Counted from the first letter of the stretch, positions 1-10,020 are shown. The stretch is 55,215 nt of DNA from an uncultured Bacillota bacterium (GCA_946617625.1 CAMOKF010000004.1:1-55215), one strand, 5' to 3'. Notes: a model not told the origin generated them from the sequence alone. Numbers and translations: made by a program.

Positions 1-24
1 ATTCTCCTTTCTATTTTGATTATA
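1..24 (-). promoter_or_regulatory. RBS and possible -10 of a gene left of the window
   Basis: Read on the minus strand, the first bases give GAAAGGAGAAT, a strong Shine-Dalgarno at the right distance for a start codon just outside the window. TATAAT lies at 24-19 on the same strand. A divergent minus-strand gene therefore probably begins just off the left edge. No -35 box is convincing. Confidence 0.4.
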
Positions 25-108
25 ACAATATATATTAGAATTTTCTAGTATATTTTCTAATATATTTTTTAACTTATTATAATATTACAATATTAGTAGG
101 TGATGGAG

Positions 109-291
109 ATGGATTTTATACCAAAAATAAATAAAAAAGACAAAGTATCTGTTTATAAGTCATTATATATTAGGGAAGAACTTGTAAATAAAGTTGAAAA
201 GATAGCTAAAGATAATAATACTTCTTTTAATAATGTGATTATTAGTATGATAGAAGCTTGTCTAGAAGAAAATGAAAAAAACAATAAATAA
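109..291 (+). CDS. Small ribbon-helix-helix (CopG/Arc-like) protein
   Basis: About 60 residues. The pattern is that of an RHH fold: a short strand (VYKSLYI), helix A (REELVNKVEKIAKDN), an N-cap turn (NTSF) and helix B (NNVIISMIEACLEE). RHH proteins are dimeric DNA binders, often autoregulators or antitoxins; no toxin partner is adjacent. The ORF track starts at a GTG at 100, but AGGTG at 98-102 is best spaced for the ATG at 109, so I use that start. TATAAT at 78-83 could be the -10. A terminator hairpin follows the stop immediately. The fold is likely; the target is unknown. Confidence 0.6.
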   Translation: MDFIPKINKKDKVSVYKSLYIREELVNKVEKIAKDNNTSFNNVIISMIEACLEENEKNNK

Positions 292-322
292 AAATATCCA
301 CAATTTCTGTGGATATTTTTTT
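289..322. terminator. Bidirectional terminator (ATATCCACA stem)
   Basis: Stem AAAATATCCACA (291-302), 5-nt loop, TGTGGATATTTT (308-319), then a T run. It lies between the convergent RHH gene and the kinase gene and overlaps the kinase stop codon. The same stem recurs at 38868 and 40865. Confidence 0.75.
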
Positions 323-1970
323 ATTCAAAATAACTTCCTCCAATAAATTCTCTTATAATAGAGTCTTCTGGAATAGCATCAGATGGTATTGGTAAGAATA
401 ATCTTAGGAAATCTAACAATCTAATTGCTTCTTCATAGTACTCAGAGTCTGCTGGTACTGAAAATAATAGTGGTTCTACATATGTTTTTAATACTCCAAG
501 CTCATATATTAGAGCCGAATTAAATGTAGCATCAGCTTCATCTTGATATGGGAATATATACTTTTCTTCCCCTTCTCTTACGCTCTTCCACATAGCTAAT
601 GTTGCTTCTACTGAATGTCCTCTAGTTCTATTATCTCTTATTATTCTTCTTAATAATCTATTATCTGTTGTTGAAATACGATTGTGATCATCCATATTAA
701 TCTCAGTAAGAGCTGAAATATAAATTTTATATTTTTTATTTCTTTCTATATTAGTTAATACTTTATTATCTAGAGCATGAATTCCTTCTATTACTAAAAT
801 ATCATTTTTTTCTAATATCATTTCTTGTTTATATTCTTTTTTACCAATATAGAAATTATATGTAGGTACTTTTACTGTTTCCCCATTTAGTAAAGCAGCT
901 ATTTGTTTATCAAATAAATCTAGATCTAATGCTTCTAGACATTCAAAATCATAGTTACCATCTTTATCTTTAGGAGTTTGATTTCTTTCTAAGAAATAAT
1001 CATCCATTCCTAGAACTTTAGGGTTTAATCCAAAACTTTTTAAATACATACATAGTTTCTTAGATGTAGTTGTTTTTCCTGATGATGATGGTCCTGCTAG
1101 TAAAACAACTTTTACTTTATTCTTCTTATCATTTATTTCTCTTGCAATATTTAGTAATCTATTACTTTGAAGATTTTCATCTATTTTTATTAAATCATTT
1201 ATTTTTCCGCTAGATACTACTTCATTTAATTCAGCAGAATTTTCTATTTTCATTGTCTTTGCCCAATCTCTATATTCTTTAAATACTTCAAACATATTTG
1301 GATGTGGCTCATAGTCTTTTATCTTGTCATTTATATAGACTGTTGGAAATCTTAGTAAGAAACCATTATCTTTAATAAAAGTTAAATCAAAGTCTTTTAC
1401 TCTTTCAGTAGAGATAGGCATATAGTTATAGAAATAATTATAATGATTTCCTAACCTATATAAATTAATATATGTATTAGTATTATACTTAAGAATACTT
1501 GCTTTTGTATGATCTCCTATATTTTCAAAATAATTCATAGCTTCTATTCTATCAATTGTTACTTTTGTAATAGGCATATCAGCATTTATTATGGATTCCA
1601 TTGCTTCTTTTATAGTTTCTACTTTTTCTTTTGTAATTTTAAAATTAGTTTCAATATATATTCCTTTATCTAATGAATGTTGTACTAGTATGTTAGCTTT
1701 TCTACCATATAGTTTTTTTATTGCACATAAAAGAATATAAGTTAATCCACTTATATGGCATCTGTTTCCTTCTCTTGTTGTTAAATCTAAGAATTCTACT
1801 TCTGCATTTTCTGTTAATGTAGCAGTTAATTCTTTTAATCTATTATTAACTCTAGCTAAAAGAATAGGATATTTACCTTCTTTAGCTACATTAGCTACTT
1901 CTTCTAAGGTAATTCCTTTAGTTAGTTCATATTTTTTACCTTTTATAGTGACTTCAATTGTTTCTATCAT
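321..1970 (-). CDS. TGS-domain nucleoside (uridine) kinase-like protein
   Basis: 549 residues. The N-terminus (about 1-65) looks like a TGS domain, followed by a threonyl-tRNA-synthetase second-additional-domain-like region to about 240. The C-terminal half is a uridine kinase/phosphoribulokinase-type P-loop domain with Walker A GPSSSGKT near residue 292, then DDYF. This fusion is known in Firmicutes, usually annotated as nucleoside or uridine kinase; the family would phosphorylate a nucleoside with ATP or GTP in pyrimidine salvage, but the substrate cannot be read here. The start has AAGGGTGATAAT upstream. An extended -10 lies at 1999-2004. It is probably monocistronic. Confidence 0.8.
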   Translation of the reverse strand: MIETIEVTIKGKKYELTKGITLEEVANVAKEGKYPILLARVNNRLKELTATLTENAEVEFLDLTTREGNRCHISGLTYILLCAIKKLYGRKANILVQHSLDKGIYIETNFKITKEKVETIKEAMESIINADMPITKVTIDRIEAMNYFENIGDHTKASILKYNTNTYINLYRLGNHYNYFYNYMPISTERVKDFDLTFIKDNGFLLRFPTVYINDKIKDYEPHPNMFEVFKEYRDWAKTMKIENSAELNEVVSSGKINDLIKIDENLQSNRLLNIAREINDKKNKVKVVLLAGPSSSGKTTTSKKLCMYLKSFGLNPKVLGMDDYFLERNQTPKDKDGNYDFECLEALDLDLFDKQIAALLNGETVKVPTYNFYIGKKEYKQEMILEKNDILVIEGIHALDNKVLTNIERNKKYKIYISALTEINMDDHNRISTTDNRLLRRIIRDNRTRGHSVEATLAMWKSVREGEEKYIFPYQDEADATFNSALIYELGVLKTYVEPLLFSVPADSEYYEEAIRLLDFLRLFLPIPSDAIPEDSIIREFIGGSYFE

Positions 1971-1998
1971 ATTATCACCCTTCTATTCTCGTATTATT

Positions 1999-2004
1999 AG
2001 TATA
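1999..2004 (-). promoter_or_regulatory. Extended -10 promoter of the TGS-kinase gene
   Basis: On the minus strand the sequence reads TATGATATACT, a TGn-extended -10 box about 30 bases before the start codon. The -35 region is weak, as expected for an extended -10 promoter. Confidence 0.4.
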
Positions 2005-2030
2005 TCATAAATAGATATCTATTAATAATC

Positions 2031-2399
2031 TTATTTTTCTTCATTTACATTATTCTTCTTATTTATTTTTTTATCTGTAGAAATAATTAATCCAATATAT
2101 ATTAGTAATAGTATTAAAGTTATCATTCCAAATAACGAGCTATATGTTTTTTTGTTTATTTCTTCTAATATAATTTCTTGTTCCTTAATAAAGAACATAT
2201 TAGTAAGAAAACTACTAATAATTATACAGATGAAACATATTAGTTTTTTTACTTTAAACTTTATGATTACAAATAACAATAGTATTAAAAATACTATTAC
2301 TGCAGGAATAATCATCTTTATAGCTGATGAAATTAAGAAAGCAGGTATACAACCTATAAAGAAAATTGCTAATCTAATTAACTCTATTACACTTTCCAT
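2031..2399 (-). CDS. Small membrane protein of unknown function
   Basis: 122 residues with about four hydrophobic segments (roughly 5-20, 28-48, 52-72 and 87-107) and a lysine/asparagine-rich tail that is presumably cytoplasmic. I recognise no family. The start is supported by GGAG six bases upstream. It lies downstream of whiA but is separated from it by a strong terminator, so it probably has its own promoter. The plus-strand ORF at 2152-2484 is its antisense shadow. Confidence 0.6.
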   Translation of the reverse strand: MESVIELIRLAIFFIGCIPAFLISSAIKMIIPAVIVFLILLLFVIIKFKVKKLICFICIIISSFLTNMFFIKEQEIILEEINKKTYSSLFGMITLILLLIYIGLIISTDKKINKKNNVNEEK

Positions 2400-2435
2400 A
2401 CTATTCTCCTATTATATCTTAATTATATTATTTTA

Positions 2436-2474
2436 TATAAAAAGAAACAAGATTATTTGTTATCTTGTTTCTTT
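2436..2474 (-). terminator. Terminator at the end of whiA
   Basis: On the minus strand, AAAGAAACAAGAT, an 8-nt loop and ATCTTGTTTCTTT form a 13-bp stem followed by a U/A tail. The stem includes the last codons of whiA and closes the uvrA-to-whiA run. Confidence 0.7.
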
Positions 2475-3391
2475 AATTTATTAGCTAATTCTTTTATTTT
2501 TCTTAATCTATGATTTAATCCAGATTTGGTTAATGGTTTGTTTGTTTCTACTGATATTATTTCTGCTAATTCTTGTAGTGAACTTTCAGGATATTTCTTT
2601 CTATATTCTAAAGCTATTTGAGTTTTTTCATCCAACAATTCTTTAGAACCTGTTTTTTCTATTATTTCTATTTGATTCAATTGATCTTGTGCAGTCGCAA
2701 AAACTTTATCCATATTGGCTTGTTCACAATTGTTTAATCTATTTGCTTTATTTTTTTGATGTCTATATATTCTAACATTTTCAAAATATAGTACTGCATT
2801 ATTAGCTCCTAATATTTTAATAAAGTCACTTATTTTTTCAGCTTCTTTAATATATATCATGTATCCTTTTTCTCTATTTAGTATCTTTGCATTTAAATCA
2901 AAAATATTTAATAATTTTTGAACAAAGACTGCTTCTTCTGGACTAAATACCAATAATTCCATATGATATCTTGATGTCTTTGGATCATTTATACTTCCAC
3001 TACTTAGGAATACTCCTCTTAAATATGCTCTTATTTCTTCGTTGGCTCCTACTATATATGTTGGTGGCATATCTAATAGTTCTCCACCTTCATCAAGAAA
3101 TCCTATATCTTTTAATATAAGATCAACTTTATCATTGATATTTATTACATATAAATCTTTTTTACTAAAATTTAGGCTATCTTTTATCTCTACAATTGAC
3201 TCTACTTCGTATGAGTCTTTAAGAAATTCTATTATTCTATTTTTTGTTGTTTCTGATTCAGTAGTTAATATTATTGTATTATCTGAGTATGTACCATTAT
3301 TTCTTATAAATCCAGATAACTCAGCAATCATCTCAGATTTAGTACATTTGATGGTTGCAATTTCTTCTTTTATTCTAACTGTATAAGACAT
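2453..3391 (-). CDS. whiA: WhiA, sporulation/division DNA-binding regulator
   Basis: 312 residues, the usual WhiA length. The N-terminal part fits the degenerate LAGLIDADG homing-endonuclease fold and the C-terminus carries the WhiA helix-turn-helix (LNHRLRKIKELAN). WhiA binds DNA; in Bacillus it affects division and chromosome segregation. The start codon overlaps the yvcK stop in TAATG, indicating translational coupling. The yvcK-whiA pair is conserved in Firmicutes, but the usual upstream rapZ is missing here. A terminator hairpin overlaps the 3' end. Confidence 0.93.
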   Translation of the reverse strand: MSYTVRIKEEIATIKCTKSEMIAELSGFIRNNGTYSDNTIILTTESETTKNRIIEFLKDSYEVESIVEIKDSLNFSKKDLYVININDKVDLILKDIGFLDEGGELLDMPPTYIVGANEEIRAYLRGVFLSSGSINDPKTSRYHMELLVFSPEEAVFVQKLLNIFDLNAKILNREKGYMIYIKEAEKISDFIKILGANNAVLYFENVRIYRHQKNKANRLNNCEQANMDKVFATAQDQLNQIEIIEKTGSKELLDEKTQIALEYRKKYPESSLQELAEIISVETNKPLTKSGLNHRLRKIKELANKLKKQDNK

Positions 3392-4341
3392 TATCTCATT
3401 AAATAAGAGAAAATCATTGAACTAACTTTTAGACTATTATGTCTTAATCTATTATCTTCGACTACTATTAAGTCATCATCGATTAACTCTATATCCATTT
3501 CTTTTATCTTTTCATAATCTATTAATACTGGATCTTTTTGCTCTTCTGTTGCATATTTCTTAGCCATTCTTTTTGGAATAGCTGTATTACTAGCAATTAC
3601 TACATCTATTTTTCTCTTTGGTAAATATGAATTTAACATATTAACGTGATCACTTACTGTGAAGTTATCAGTTTCCCCCGGTTGTGTAACTGCATTACAA
3701 ACATACATAATTGGTGCTTTAGAATCTTCTATAGCTAGTTGTACTTCTTTACAAATTATATTAGGTAATATTGAAGTATATAAACTTCCAATACTTAAGA
3801 TTATTAAGTCTGCTTCATTTATAGCTTTAATAACTTCTGGTAATACTTGAGGTTCTTTCTTATAGAAAATTCTTTTTATTTTATTAGGAGATTCAGTTAT
3901 TTGTTCTTCTCCTTCAATAATATTACCTTTTACATCTTCTCCCATTAAAGTTAAATCAGAATCTTCTGATATTGGAAGAACTGTATGTTTAACATCTAAT
4001 AATTTGCTTAAACTTTTTATTGAATCTTTTAATGATCCAGTAATATCTAACATAGATGTTAATATTAGATTACCTACTGCATGTCCATTTAAATCGCTTG
4101 ATGTTTTAAATCTATATGACATCATTTGTTTTATTGGTTCATCTATTGATGACAAGTTTGTTATTACTTGTCTTATATCTCCTACAGCTGGTGTATGAAA
4201 TTCTTGTCTTAATTTACCAGTTGATCTACCATTATCAGATACTGTTATTACTGCTGTAATATCAATTGGAAAATCTTTAAGTCCTCGAAGAAGGAATGAA
4301 ATTCCAGTACCTCCTCCAAATACAACTACTTTCTTGTGCAT
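3391..4341 (-). CDS. yvcK: YvcK/GlmR gluconeogenesis factor (CofD-like)
   Basis: 316 residues from the chosen ATG. The N-terminal VVVFGGGTG nucleotide-binding loop, VITVSDNGRSTG and the later NLILTSML region are characteristic of YvcK/GlmR, a UDP-GlcNAc-binding relative of CofD that links central carbon flux to cell-wall precursor synthesis. The track starts at a GTG at 4350, but AGAGGTG is spaced six bases before the ATG at 4341, giving MHKKVVVFGGG. It lies 11 bases after lgt and overlaps whiA by one base. Confidence 0.92.
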   Translation of the reverse strand: MHKKVVVFGGGTGISFLLRGLKDFPIDITAVITVSDNGRSTGKLRQEFHTPAVGDIRQVITNLSSIDEPIKQMMSYRFKTSSDLNGHAVGNLILTSMLDITGSLKDSIKSLSKLLDVKHTVLPISEDSDLTLMGEDVKGNIIEGEEQITESPNKIKRIFYKKEPQVLPEVIKAINEADLIILSIGSLYTSILPNIICKEVQLAIEDSKAPIMYVCNAVTQPGETDNFTVSDHVNMLNSYLPKRKIDVVIASNTAIPKRMAKKYATEEQKDPVLIDYEKIKEMDIELIDDDLIVVEDNRLRHNSLKVSSMIFSYLMR

Positions 4342-4352
4342 TTGCATCACCT

Positions 4353-5183
4353 CTACTTAAAATAAACTATTGCTGGAGCTTCTTTAGGCTCTACATACTT
4401 ATATAAATACTTTTCTTCTTGTTTTTTATTATTTCTAATGAATAGATATATTCCTACTCCTATAAATATTACTGATACTAACTGTGCCATTTTAATTGGT
4501 CCTAACATTAGGGAATCTGTTCTTAAGGCTTCTATTACTAATCTAGCAATTCCATACCATACTAAGTAGAAACCAGTTAGTTGACCTTTTTTTAATGTTT
4601 TACTTAACTTTCTTATAATAATCATTGCTAAGAATCCGAAAAAGCACCATAGTGATTCATAGAAGAATGTAGGTTGTCTATATGATCCCATTATATACAT
4701 TCCATTTATTACAAATTTAGGTATTCCTTGATATAGTAAATCGTCATATGTTGTTGCTCCTCCATAGGCTTCACAATTAAAGAAATTTCCCCATCTTCCT
4801 ATGGCTTGTGCAATTATTAGTCCTACTACTATTATATCTAATACATCTATTAAATTTACTTTATGTTTCTTGCAATAATATACGACAAATAATAATCCTG
4901 CTATTATTCCTCCATGTATTGCTAATCCACCATTCCATATTTCTAATATCTCTATTGGATTGGTTATATAGTAAGATAGATTGAATATAACATAATATAA
5001 TCTTGCTCCTACTATTCCTATGAGTATAGTATTAAAAGCTAAATTTACTAAAAAATCTTCATCTATTTCCTTTTTCTTTGCTTCCATAAATATTAATATA
5101 CTTGCTACTACCATTGCAACAAATATTAATATTGAATACCAATATACTTGTATTACTCCTAAATCTATAGCAACTCTATCCAT
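4353..5183 (-). CDS. lgt: Prolipoprotein diacylglyceryl transferase
   Basis: 276 residues with about seven membrane segments. It has the Lgt signatures: HGGIIAG, GRWGNFFNCEAYGG and the QPTFFYESLW segment. Lgt transfers diacylglycerol from phosphatidylglycerol to the lipobox cysteine of prelipoproteins in the cytoplasmic membrane. The start has AAGGTG upstream, and the gene overlaps the preceding yvlD-like gene by eight bases. In Bacillus, yvlD-hprK-lgt is the known order; hprK is absent here while the flanks are retained. Confidence 0.94.
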   Translation of the reverse strand: MDRVAIDLGVIQVYWYSILIFVAMVVASILIFMEAKKKEIDEDFLVNLAFNTILIGIVGARLYYVIFNLSYYITNPIEILEIWNGGLAIHGGIIAGLLFVVYYCKKHKVNLIDVLDIIVVGLIIAQAIGRWGNFFNCEAYGGATTYDDLLYQGIPKFVINGMYIMGSYRQPTFFYESLWCFFGFLAMIIIRKLSKTLKKGQLTGFYLVWYGIARLVIEALRTDSLMLGPIKMAQLVSVIFIGVGIYLFIRNNKKQEEKYLYKYVEPKEAPAIVYFK

Positions 5184-5601
5184 GAAGTTTCACCTTCTTT
5201 ATAATAGATTTTACTATTTCTTGTGCTATAAAGTTCATTACTGATAAAAGAATAGCTAAAAAGAATGTTGCATAAATGTTTGTTAAATTAAATGCTGGCC
5301 CTGTAATCCAATCTGCTAGCTTTAAAATGAATACATTAATGAACGGATAAAATAATCCTAAAGTTAATCCTGTAATTGGTATTGTTAGTGTTACTAATAT
5401 TGGCTTTACTGTTTTGTTTAAACCATAAATAACTAATACTATTAAGGCAGCTATTAATATTTTATGATCTCCTTTTATTTGTACACTTTTAAATAAACTT
5501 GTAGCAATAATAAATACTAAAGTGTATCCTACCATATATAATAGCCAATCAAATAATGCATTAATTCTAACTTTATTCTTTTCAATAATAACTAACTTCA
5601 T
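5176..5601 (-). CDS. YvlD-like phage-holin-family membrane protein (PF04020 type)
   Basis: 141 residues, four hydrophobic segments. The NKTVKPILVTLTIPITGLTLG region matches the family typified by YvlD (Phage_holin_4_2). Its function is not established; despite the family name these are usually chromosomal membrane proteins, and nothing phage-like lies nearby. GGGGTG precedes the ATG. It is between uvrA (11 bases upstream) and lgt (eight-base overlap), so it belongs to that transcription unit. Confidence 0.8.
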   Translation of the reverse strand: MKLVIIEKNKVRINALFDWLLYMVGYTLVFIIATSLFKSVQIKGDHKILIAALIVLVIYGLNKTVKPILVTLTIPITGLTLGLFYPFINVFILKLADWITGPAFNLTNIYATFFLAILLSVMNFIAQEIVKSIIKKVKLHG

Positions 5602-5611
5602 ATAGCACCCC

Positions 5612-8425
5612 TTATAGTAATCTTTTTAAGAATTGACCAGTGTAAGATTCTTTTACTTTAGAAACTTGTTCTGGAGTTCCTGTTGCTACAACTGTTCCTC
5701 CACCATCTCCACCTTCTGGTCCTAAATCTATAATATAGTCTGATACTTTAATTACGTCTAAGTTATGTTCTATAACTACCACGGTATCTTTATTATCTAC
5801 TATTTTCTGTAAAATTGCAAGCAAACGCCTTATATCATCGGAATGTAATCCAGTTGTAGGCTCATCTAATACAAATAGAGTTTTTCCTGTTGCTTTTCTT
5901 TGTAACTCTTTTGCTAGTTTTACTCTTTCTGCTTCTCCTCCTGATAAAGTTGGAGCTGGTTGACCTAATTTAATATAACCTAATCCTACATCATTTAAAA
6001 CTTGTAGCTTTTGTTTTATCTTAGGTACATTTTCAAAGAATTCTAATGCTTCTGTAACTCTCATGTCTAAAACTTCAGCAATGTTCTTACCTTTATATTT
6101 TATGTTAAGAGTCTCTCTATTATAACGAGTACCATTACATACTTCACATGGTACATAAACATCTGGTAAGAAGTGCATTTCAATTTTTTTAACTCCATCT
6201 CCACGACAAGCTTCACATCTTCCACCTTTTACATTAAATGAAAATCTATTCTTTTCATATCCAAACATCTTAGCTTCTTTTGTTGTTGTAAACAATGCTC
6301 TTATATCATCAAATACTCCTGTATATGTTGCTGGATTACTTCTTGGAGTTCTACCTATAGGATTTTGTGATATTGCTATTATTTTATCAATATTGTCTAT
6401 TCCATTAATCTTTTTGAATTTTCCAGGTTTTTCTTTTGAATTATATAATTCTTTAGATACATGTTTTACTAATATATCGTTTATTAGTGTTGATTTACCT
6501 GATCCAGATACTCCTGTTATACATGTTAATGTTCCTAGTGGAATATCTACATCAATATTCTTTAAATTATGTTCTACTGCTCCTTTAATAGAAATCTTCT
6601 TACCATTTCCTTTTCTTCTCTTTTTAGGAATTTCTATACATTTTTTACCACTTAAGTATTGACCAGTTATAGAGTTTTCATTTTTCATTACTTCTTCTGG
6701 AGTACCTTGTGCCATTATTCTTCCTCCATTTTCTCCTGCTCCTGGTCCAATATCTACTAAGTAATCTGCAGCTAACATAGTATCTGTATCATGTTCTACC
6801 ACTATTAGTGTATTACCTAAGTCTCTCATCTCTTTTAAAGAATTAATTAGTCTTTCATTATCTCTTTGATGTAATCCAATTGATGGTTCATCAAGTACGT
6901 ATAATACTCCTGTTAAATGTGATCCTATTTGTGTAGCAAGTCTAATTCTTTGAGCTTCTCCTCCTGATAATGTTCCTGCACTTCTATCTAAAGTTAAGTA
7001 TTCTAATCCAACATTAGATAAAAATTCTAATCTTGATTTTATTTCTTTTAGTACTAAGTCTGCTACTTGTGCTTTTTCTTCAGATAGTTTTAAACTATTT
7101 AAAAATACTAATAAATCTTTAATACTCATCTTAGTCATTTCATAGATATTTTTTTTATTTATTTTTACACATAGTACTGAGTCATCTAATCTTGATCCAT
7201 TACATGTATCACATGTATATTCGACCATGTAATTATCTAACCATTCTCTTATCCATTCTGAAGATGTTTCCATATATCTTCTTTCTAAATTATTTATGAT
7301 TCCTTCATATACATCTAATTTATTATATACAGTACCACCTTTTGTTTTATAATTAAATCTTATTACATCTGGTGATCCATGAAGAACTATTTCTCTTTCT
7401 TTCTTAGTTAGTTTATTAAATGGTTTGTCCATATCTATTTTATAGTGATTACAACATATTTCTAATTGTTTATAATATATTCCATCTTGATCATCACTTA
7501 GTGTCTTTATACATCCTTCATTAATACTCAATGTTTTATCAGGTATAACTAGATCTTCATCTATCTGTAATTTTACTCCTAGACCTTTACAATCATGACA
7601 TGCTCCATATGGGGCATTAAAACTAAACATTCTAGGTTCTAATTCTGGAAGACTAAACTCACAATATGGACATGCAAATTGTTCTGAGAATACTAATTCT
7701 TTAGGTTCATCTCCTAATATTTGAATTACTACTTTTCCACCACTTAATTTAGTCGCTTGTTCTATAGCTTCAAATAGTCTAGCTCTAGAGTCTTCTTTAA
7801 TTACAATTCTATCTATTACTACTTCAATTTTATCTTTTTTATTTTTTTCTAATTCTATTTCATCACTAAGATCATGCATTTCTCCATTTATTCTTACTCT
7901 TACATAACCTTCTTTTTGTAAGTTTTCTAAAGTATCTTTGTGTGTTCCTTTTTCTCCATATACCACTGGTGAAAGTATTATTATCTTACTTCCTAATGGG
8001 TATTCTAAAATCTTATTAGTCATTTCTTCTACACTTTGAGAAGTAATAGGTATATTATGATTAGGACATATAGGAGTTCCTACACGAGCATATAATAATC
8101 TTAAATAATCATAGATTTCTGTTACTGTTGCAACTGTACTTCTAGGATTATTAGATGTTGTTTTTTGATCTATTGAGATAGCTGGTGATAATCCTTCTAT
8201 ACTATCTACATCTGGTTTTTCAGAATTTCCTAAGAATTGTCTAGCATAAGCTGATAAACTTTCTACATATCTTCTTTGTCCTTCTGCATATATAGTATCA
8301 AAAGCTAATGATGATTTACCTGATCCTGATAGTCCAGTCATAACTATTAACTTGTTTTTTGGTAATTCTATACTTATATTTTTTAAGTTATTTTCTCTTG
8401 CTCCTTTAATAATAATTTTGTCCAT
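5612..8425 (-). CDS. uvrA: UvrA, excinuclease ABC subunit A
   Basis: 937 residues from the ATG at 8425, normal for UvrA. It has two ABC ATPase halves: Walker A GLSGSGKS with signature [12 protein letters not shown], and GVSGSGKS with [12 protein letters not shown]. Both zinc modules are present (CPYCEF...CHDC in the first half; CEACRGDG...CEVC in the second). UvrA dimers find bulky DNA lesions and load UvrB. The start was moved from 8461 because GGGAGGTG sits properly before 8425. It starts the uvrA-yvlD-lgt-yvcK-whiA run. Its usual neighbour uvrB is 23 kb away, beyond the surface island. Confidence 0.97.
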   Translation of the reverse strand: MDKIIIKGARENNLKNISIELPKNKLIVMTGLSGSGKSSLAFDTIYAEGQRRYVESLSAYARQFLGNSEKPDVDSIEGLSPAISIDQKTTSNNPRSTVATVTEIYDYLRLLYARVGTPICPNHNIPITSQSVEEMTNKILEYPLGSKIIILSPVVYGEKGTHKDTLENLQKEGYVRVRINGEMHDLSDEIELEKNKKDKIEVVIDRIVIKEDSRARLFEAIEQATKLSGGKVVIQILGDEPKELVFSEQFACPYCEFSLPELEPRMFSFNAPYGACHDCKGLGVKLQIDEDLVIPDKTLSINEGCIKTLSDDQDGIYYKQLEICCNHYKIDMDKPFNKLTKKEREIVLHGSPDVIRFNYKTKGGTVYNKLDVYEGIINNLERRYMETSSEWIREWLDNYMVEYTCDTCNGSRLDDSVLCVKINKKNIYEMTKMSIKDLLVFLNSLKLSEEKAQVADLVLKEIKSRLEFLSNVGLEYLTLDRSAGTLSGGEAQRIRLATQIGSHLTGVLYVLDEPSIGLHQRDNERLINSLKEMRDLGNTLIVVEHDTDTMLAADYLVDIGPGAGENGGRIMAQGTPEEVMKNENSITGQYLSGKKCIEIPKKRRKGNGKKISIKGAVEHNLKNIDVDIPLGTLTCITGVSGSGKSTLINDILVKHVSKELYNSKEKPGKFKKINGIDNIDKIIAISQNPIGRTPRSNPATYTGVFDDIRALFTTTKEAKMFGYEKNRFSFNVKGGRCEACRGDGVKKIEMHFLPDVYVPCEVCNGTRYNRETLNIKYKGKNIAEVLDMRVTEALEFFENVPKIKQKLQVLNDVGLGYIKLGQPAPTLSGGEAERVKLAKELQRKATGKTLFVLDEPTTGLHSDDIRRLLAILQKIVDNKDTVVVIEHNLDVIKVSDYIIDLGPEGGDGGGTVVATGTPEQVSKVKESYTGQFLKRLL

Positions 8426-8604
8426 ACTAAACACCTCCCGCTTATTATACCAAATCTTCATTTATTTAAAAAGTGAAATTACTTATATTTTTAGTTTTCT
8501 CATGTGTGTAAAATTGATACATTATAGACAAATTTTAATATTTTTATTTAATTTCTAGTTTTTTTATTTATATCTGTGGTAAAATTATAATAGAGGTGGA
8601 GACT

Positions 8605-9204
8605 ATGAGTGTACAAGTTGAAAACACAAGTAGTAAAAAGAAAATACTTGTTTTCTTGCTCTTATTTCTAATTTGTTTATTCTTGTTCCAGGAAGCTTAT
8701 GCTAAATATCGTAAGTTTGCTACTGTAAATGTTAATAATACAGTTGCTAATTGGAATATTAAAATAAATAATGAAGATATAAGAAATAAAACTACTCTTA
8801 CAAATAATATTACTCCTACAATTAATAGTAATGCTAATGTAAATGCTAATGTCTTAGCTCCAGGTAGCTCTGGTTACTTTGATGTAACAATTGATGCTAC
8901 TAATGCTGATGTTTCATTTACTTATGAGATAACAATAGATAGTTTAAATGCTTCTACAATAGAAGATTTGGATATAAATTCTTATGCAGTTAATGATTTC
9001 ACTAATGTACAAACTATATCAAATGGTGTTGTCAGTGGTACAATTACTCATAATACACCATCTACTGTTGTTCGAGTTTTCTTTAGTTGGATTGATGATG
9101 GTACTGATACAATGACTAATCAAGATGATACAGCAGCAGCTACTAGTGGTACTGCTAATGCTGATATTTTAGTTTCGTTCCACTTAACACAAGTAAGTAG
9201 TTAA
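8605..9204 (+). CDS. SipW-type secreted protein, CalY/TasA-like (plus-strand copy)
   Basis: 199 residues. It has a basic start (SSKKK), a hydrophobic stretch of about 18 residues ending in EAYAKY, then a probable beta-sandwich domain. The YAKY junction resembles substrates of SipW signal peptidases. It is a clear paralog of the 15902-16489 product: ANWNIKIN/ANWSIKVN, APG-x-x-x-YFDVTIDA/GPG-x-x-x-TYPVTIDA and WIDDG are shared. No C-terminal anchor or LPXTG is present. The start at 8605 uses the GAGGTGGAG ribosome site. It is the only island gene on the plus strand and converges with the 9234 gene through a shared terminator. Confidence 0.65.
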   Translation: MSVQVENTSSKKKILVFLLLFLICLFLFQEAYAKYRKFATVNVNNTVANWNIKINNEDIRNKTTLTNNITPTINSNANVNANVLAPGSSGYFDVTIDATNADVSFTYEITIDSLNASTIEDLDINSYAVNDFTNVQTISNGVVSGTITHNTPSTVVRVFFSWIDDGTDTMTNQDDTAAATSGTANADILVSFHLTQVSS

Positions 9205-9235
9205 AAAAAAGAAAGGTTTAAACCTTTCTTTTTTT
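9204..9235. terminator. Bidirectional terminator between convergent surface-protein genes
   Basis: Near-perfect palindrome GAAAGGTTTAAACCTTTC (9211-9228) flanked by A8 on the left and T7 on the right, able to terminate transcription from both strands. Confidence 0.85.
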
Positions 9236-9989
9236 AGTTTCCTGTATTTTCTGCTTGTTCAGCTGTTAGTACTCCTTTTAGTTCTAAGCAGCTTTTATTA
9301 TTTGCATTTTGATATATTCCGCATTGTTCTCCTATATAGCTATCAATTTCATCTTTTTGTAAATATAGAGTGCTAGCTTTAGTTGCATAATTTGCACTAG
9401 TTACCGTTGAATCTACTGTATATGTACTTCCTTGTTTTATATAGTATGTTAATTCCTCATCAAAAGTAAATATTGATGGTACTTTAAAATAAGCACTATT
9501 ATCTTCATAATCCCAATTTACTGAGATTGTGAATGATTCATTTCCTTCTTCATCTAGTACATCACTTGATACATCATAAGTTATTTCAAATGGTAGTTCT
9601 GTTGCTAACATTACAATCTTATCATGTTCTTGCATGCTTTGTGTTATCATTTCTTGTCCAAATAATTTAACACTATTAGTTGTAAAATATAGACTGGCAG
9701 ATGTCTCACTGGAATTATTTACACTTAATGTATAAGAATACTCATCCATACCTGGATATATATCTACATTAAGATTTACATCTTTAACACTAGAGCCACC
9801 TTCAGAGAATACTACATCCCAACTTAAAACATGTAAGTCCATTGTTGTACTTACTTTTGAAATATAAATAAACCATGCGAAAACATTGAATACTAATAGA
9901 AATCCTATTAATAATATACTTCTTATTATTACCATCTTTCTATTTCTTTTGAAGTATTCTTTTTCTTCTGGAGTTAATTGTCGATTCAT
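9234..9989 (-). CDS. Membrane-anchored/secreted TasA-like protein (AWF type)
   Basis: About 251 residues. A charged cytoplasmic stretch (TPEEKEYFKRNRK) is followed by a single hydrophobic segment (about 20-42) containing FAWF, then an extracellular beta-rich region. AWF after the hydrophobic core is common in TasA/camelysin-class precursors. The C-terminus has two cysteines that could form a disulfide. It is the last gene of the unit containing the McrB-like ATPase and lies directly downstream of a SipW-like peptidase, its likely processing enzyme. The start is ambiguous between a TTG at 10001 and the ATG at 9989; I chose the ATG. Confidence 0.55.
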   Translation of the reverse strand: MNRQLTPEEKEYFKRNRKMVIIRSILLIGFLLVFNVFAWFIYISKVSTTMDLHVLSWDVVFSEGGSSVKDVNLNVDIYPGMDEYSYTLSVNNSSETSASLYFTTNSVKLFGQEMITQSMQEHDKIVMLATELPFEITYDVSSDVLDEEGNESFTISVNWDYEDNSAYFKVPSIFTFDEELTYYIKQGSTYTVDSTVTSANYATKASTLYLQKDEIDSYIGEQCGIYQNANNKSCLELKGVLTAEQAENTGN

Positions 9990-10020
9990 TAATTTCTTCA
10001 ATTTATCAACTCATTTCTAG

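Noticed and set aside
2152-2484. Plus-strand 110-residue hydrophobic ORF
   Set aside because: It is the complement of the membrane-protein gene at 2031-2399 and runs through the whiA terminator; no SD.
5176-5601. Prophage holin
   Set aside because: The family name is historical; the gene is in a conserved housekeeping run with uvrA and lgt and no phage genes are nearby.
8586-8591. TATAAT as -10 of the plus-strand CalY-like gene
   Set aside because: It ends two bases before the ribosome site, so transcription would begin inside the SD. A TAAAAT at 8580-8585 or a TTGATA-based promoter near 8514 are possible but neither is convincing.
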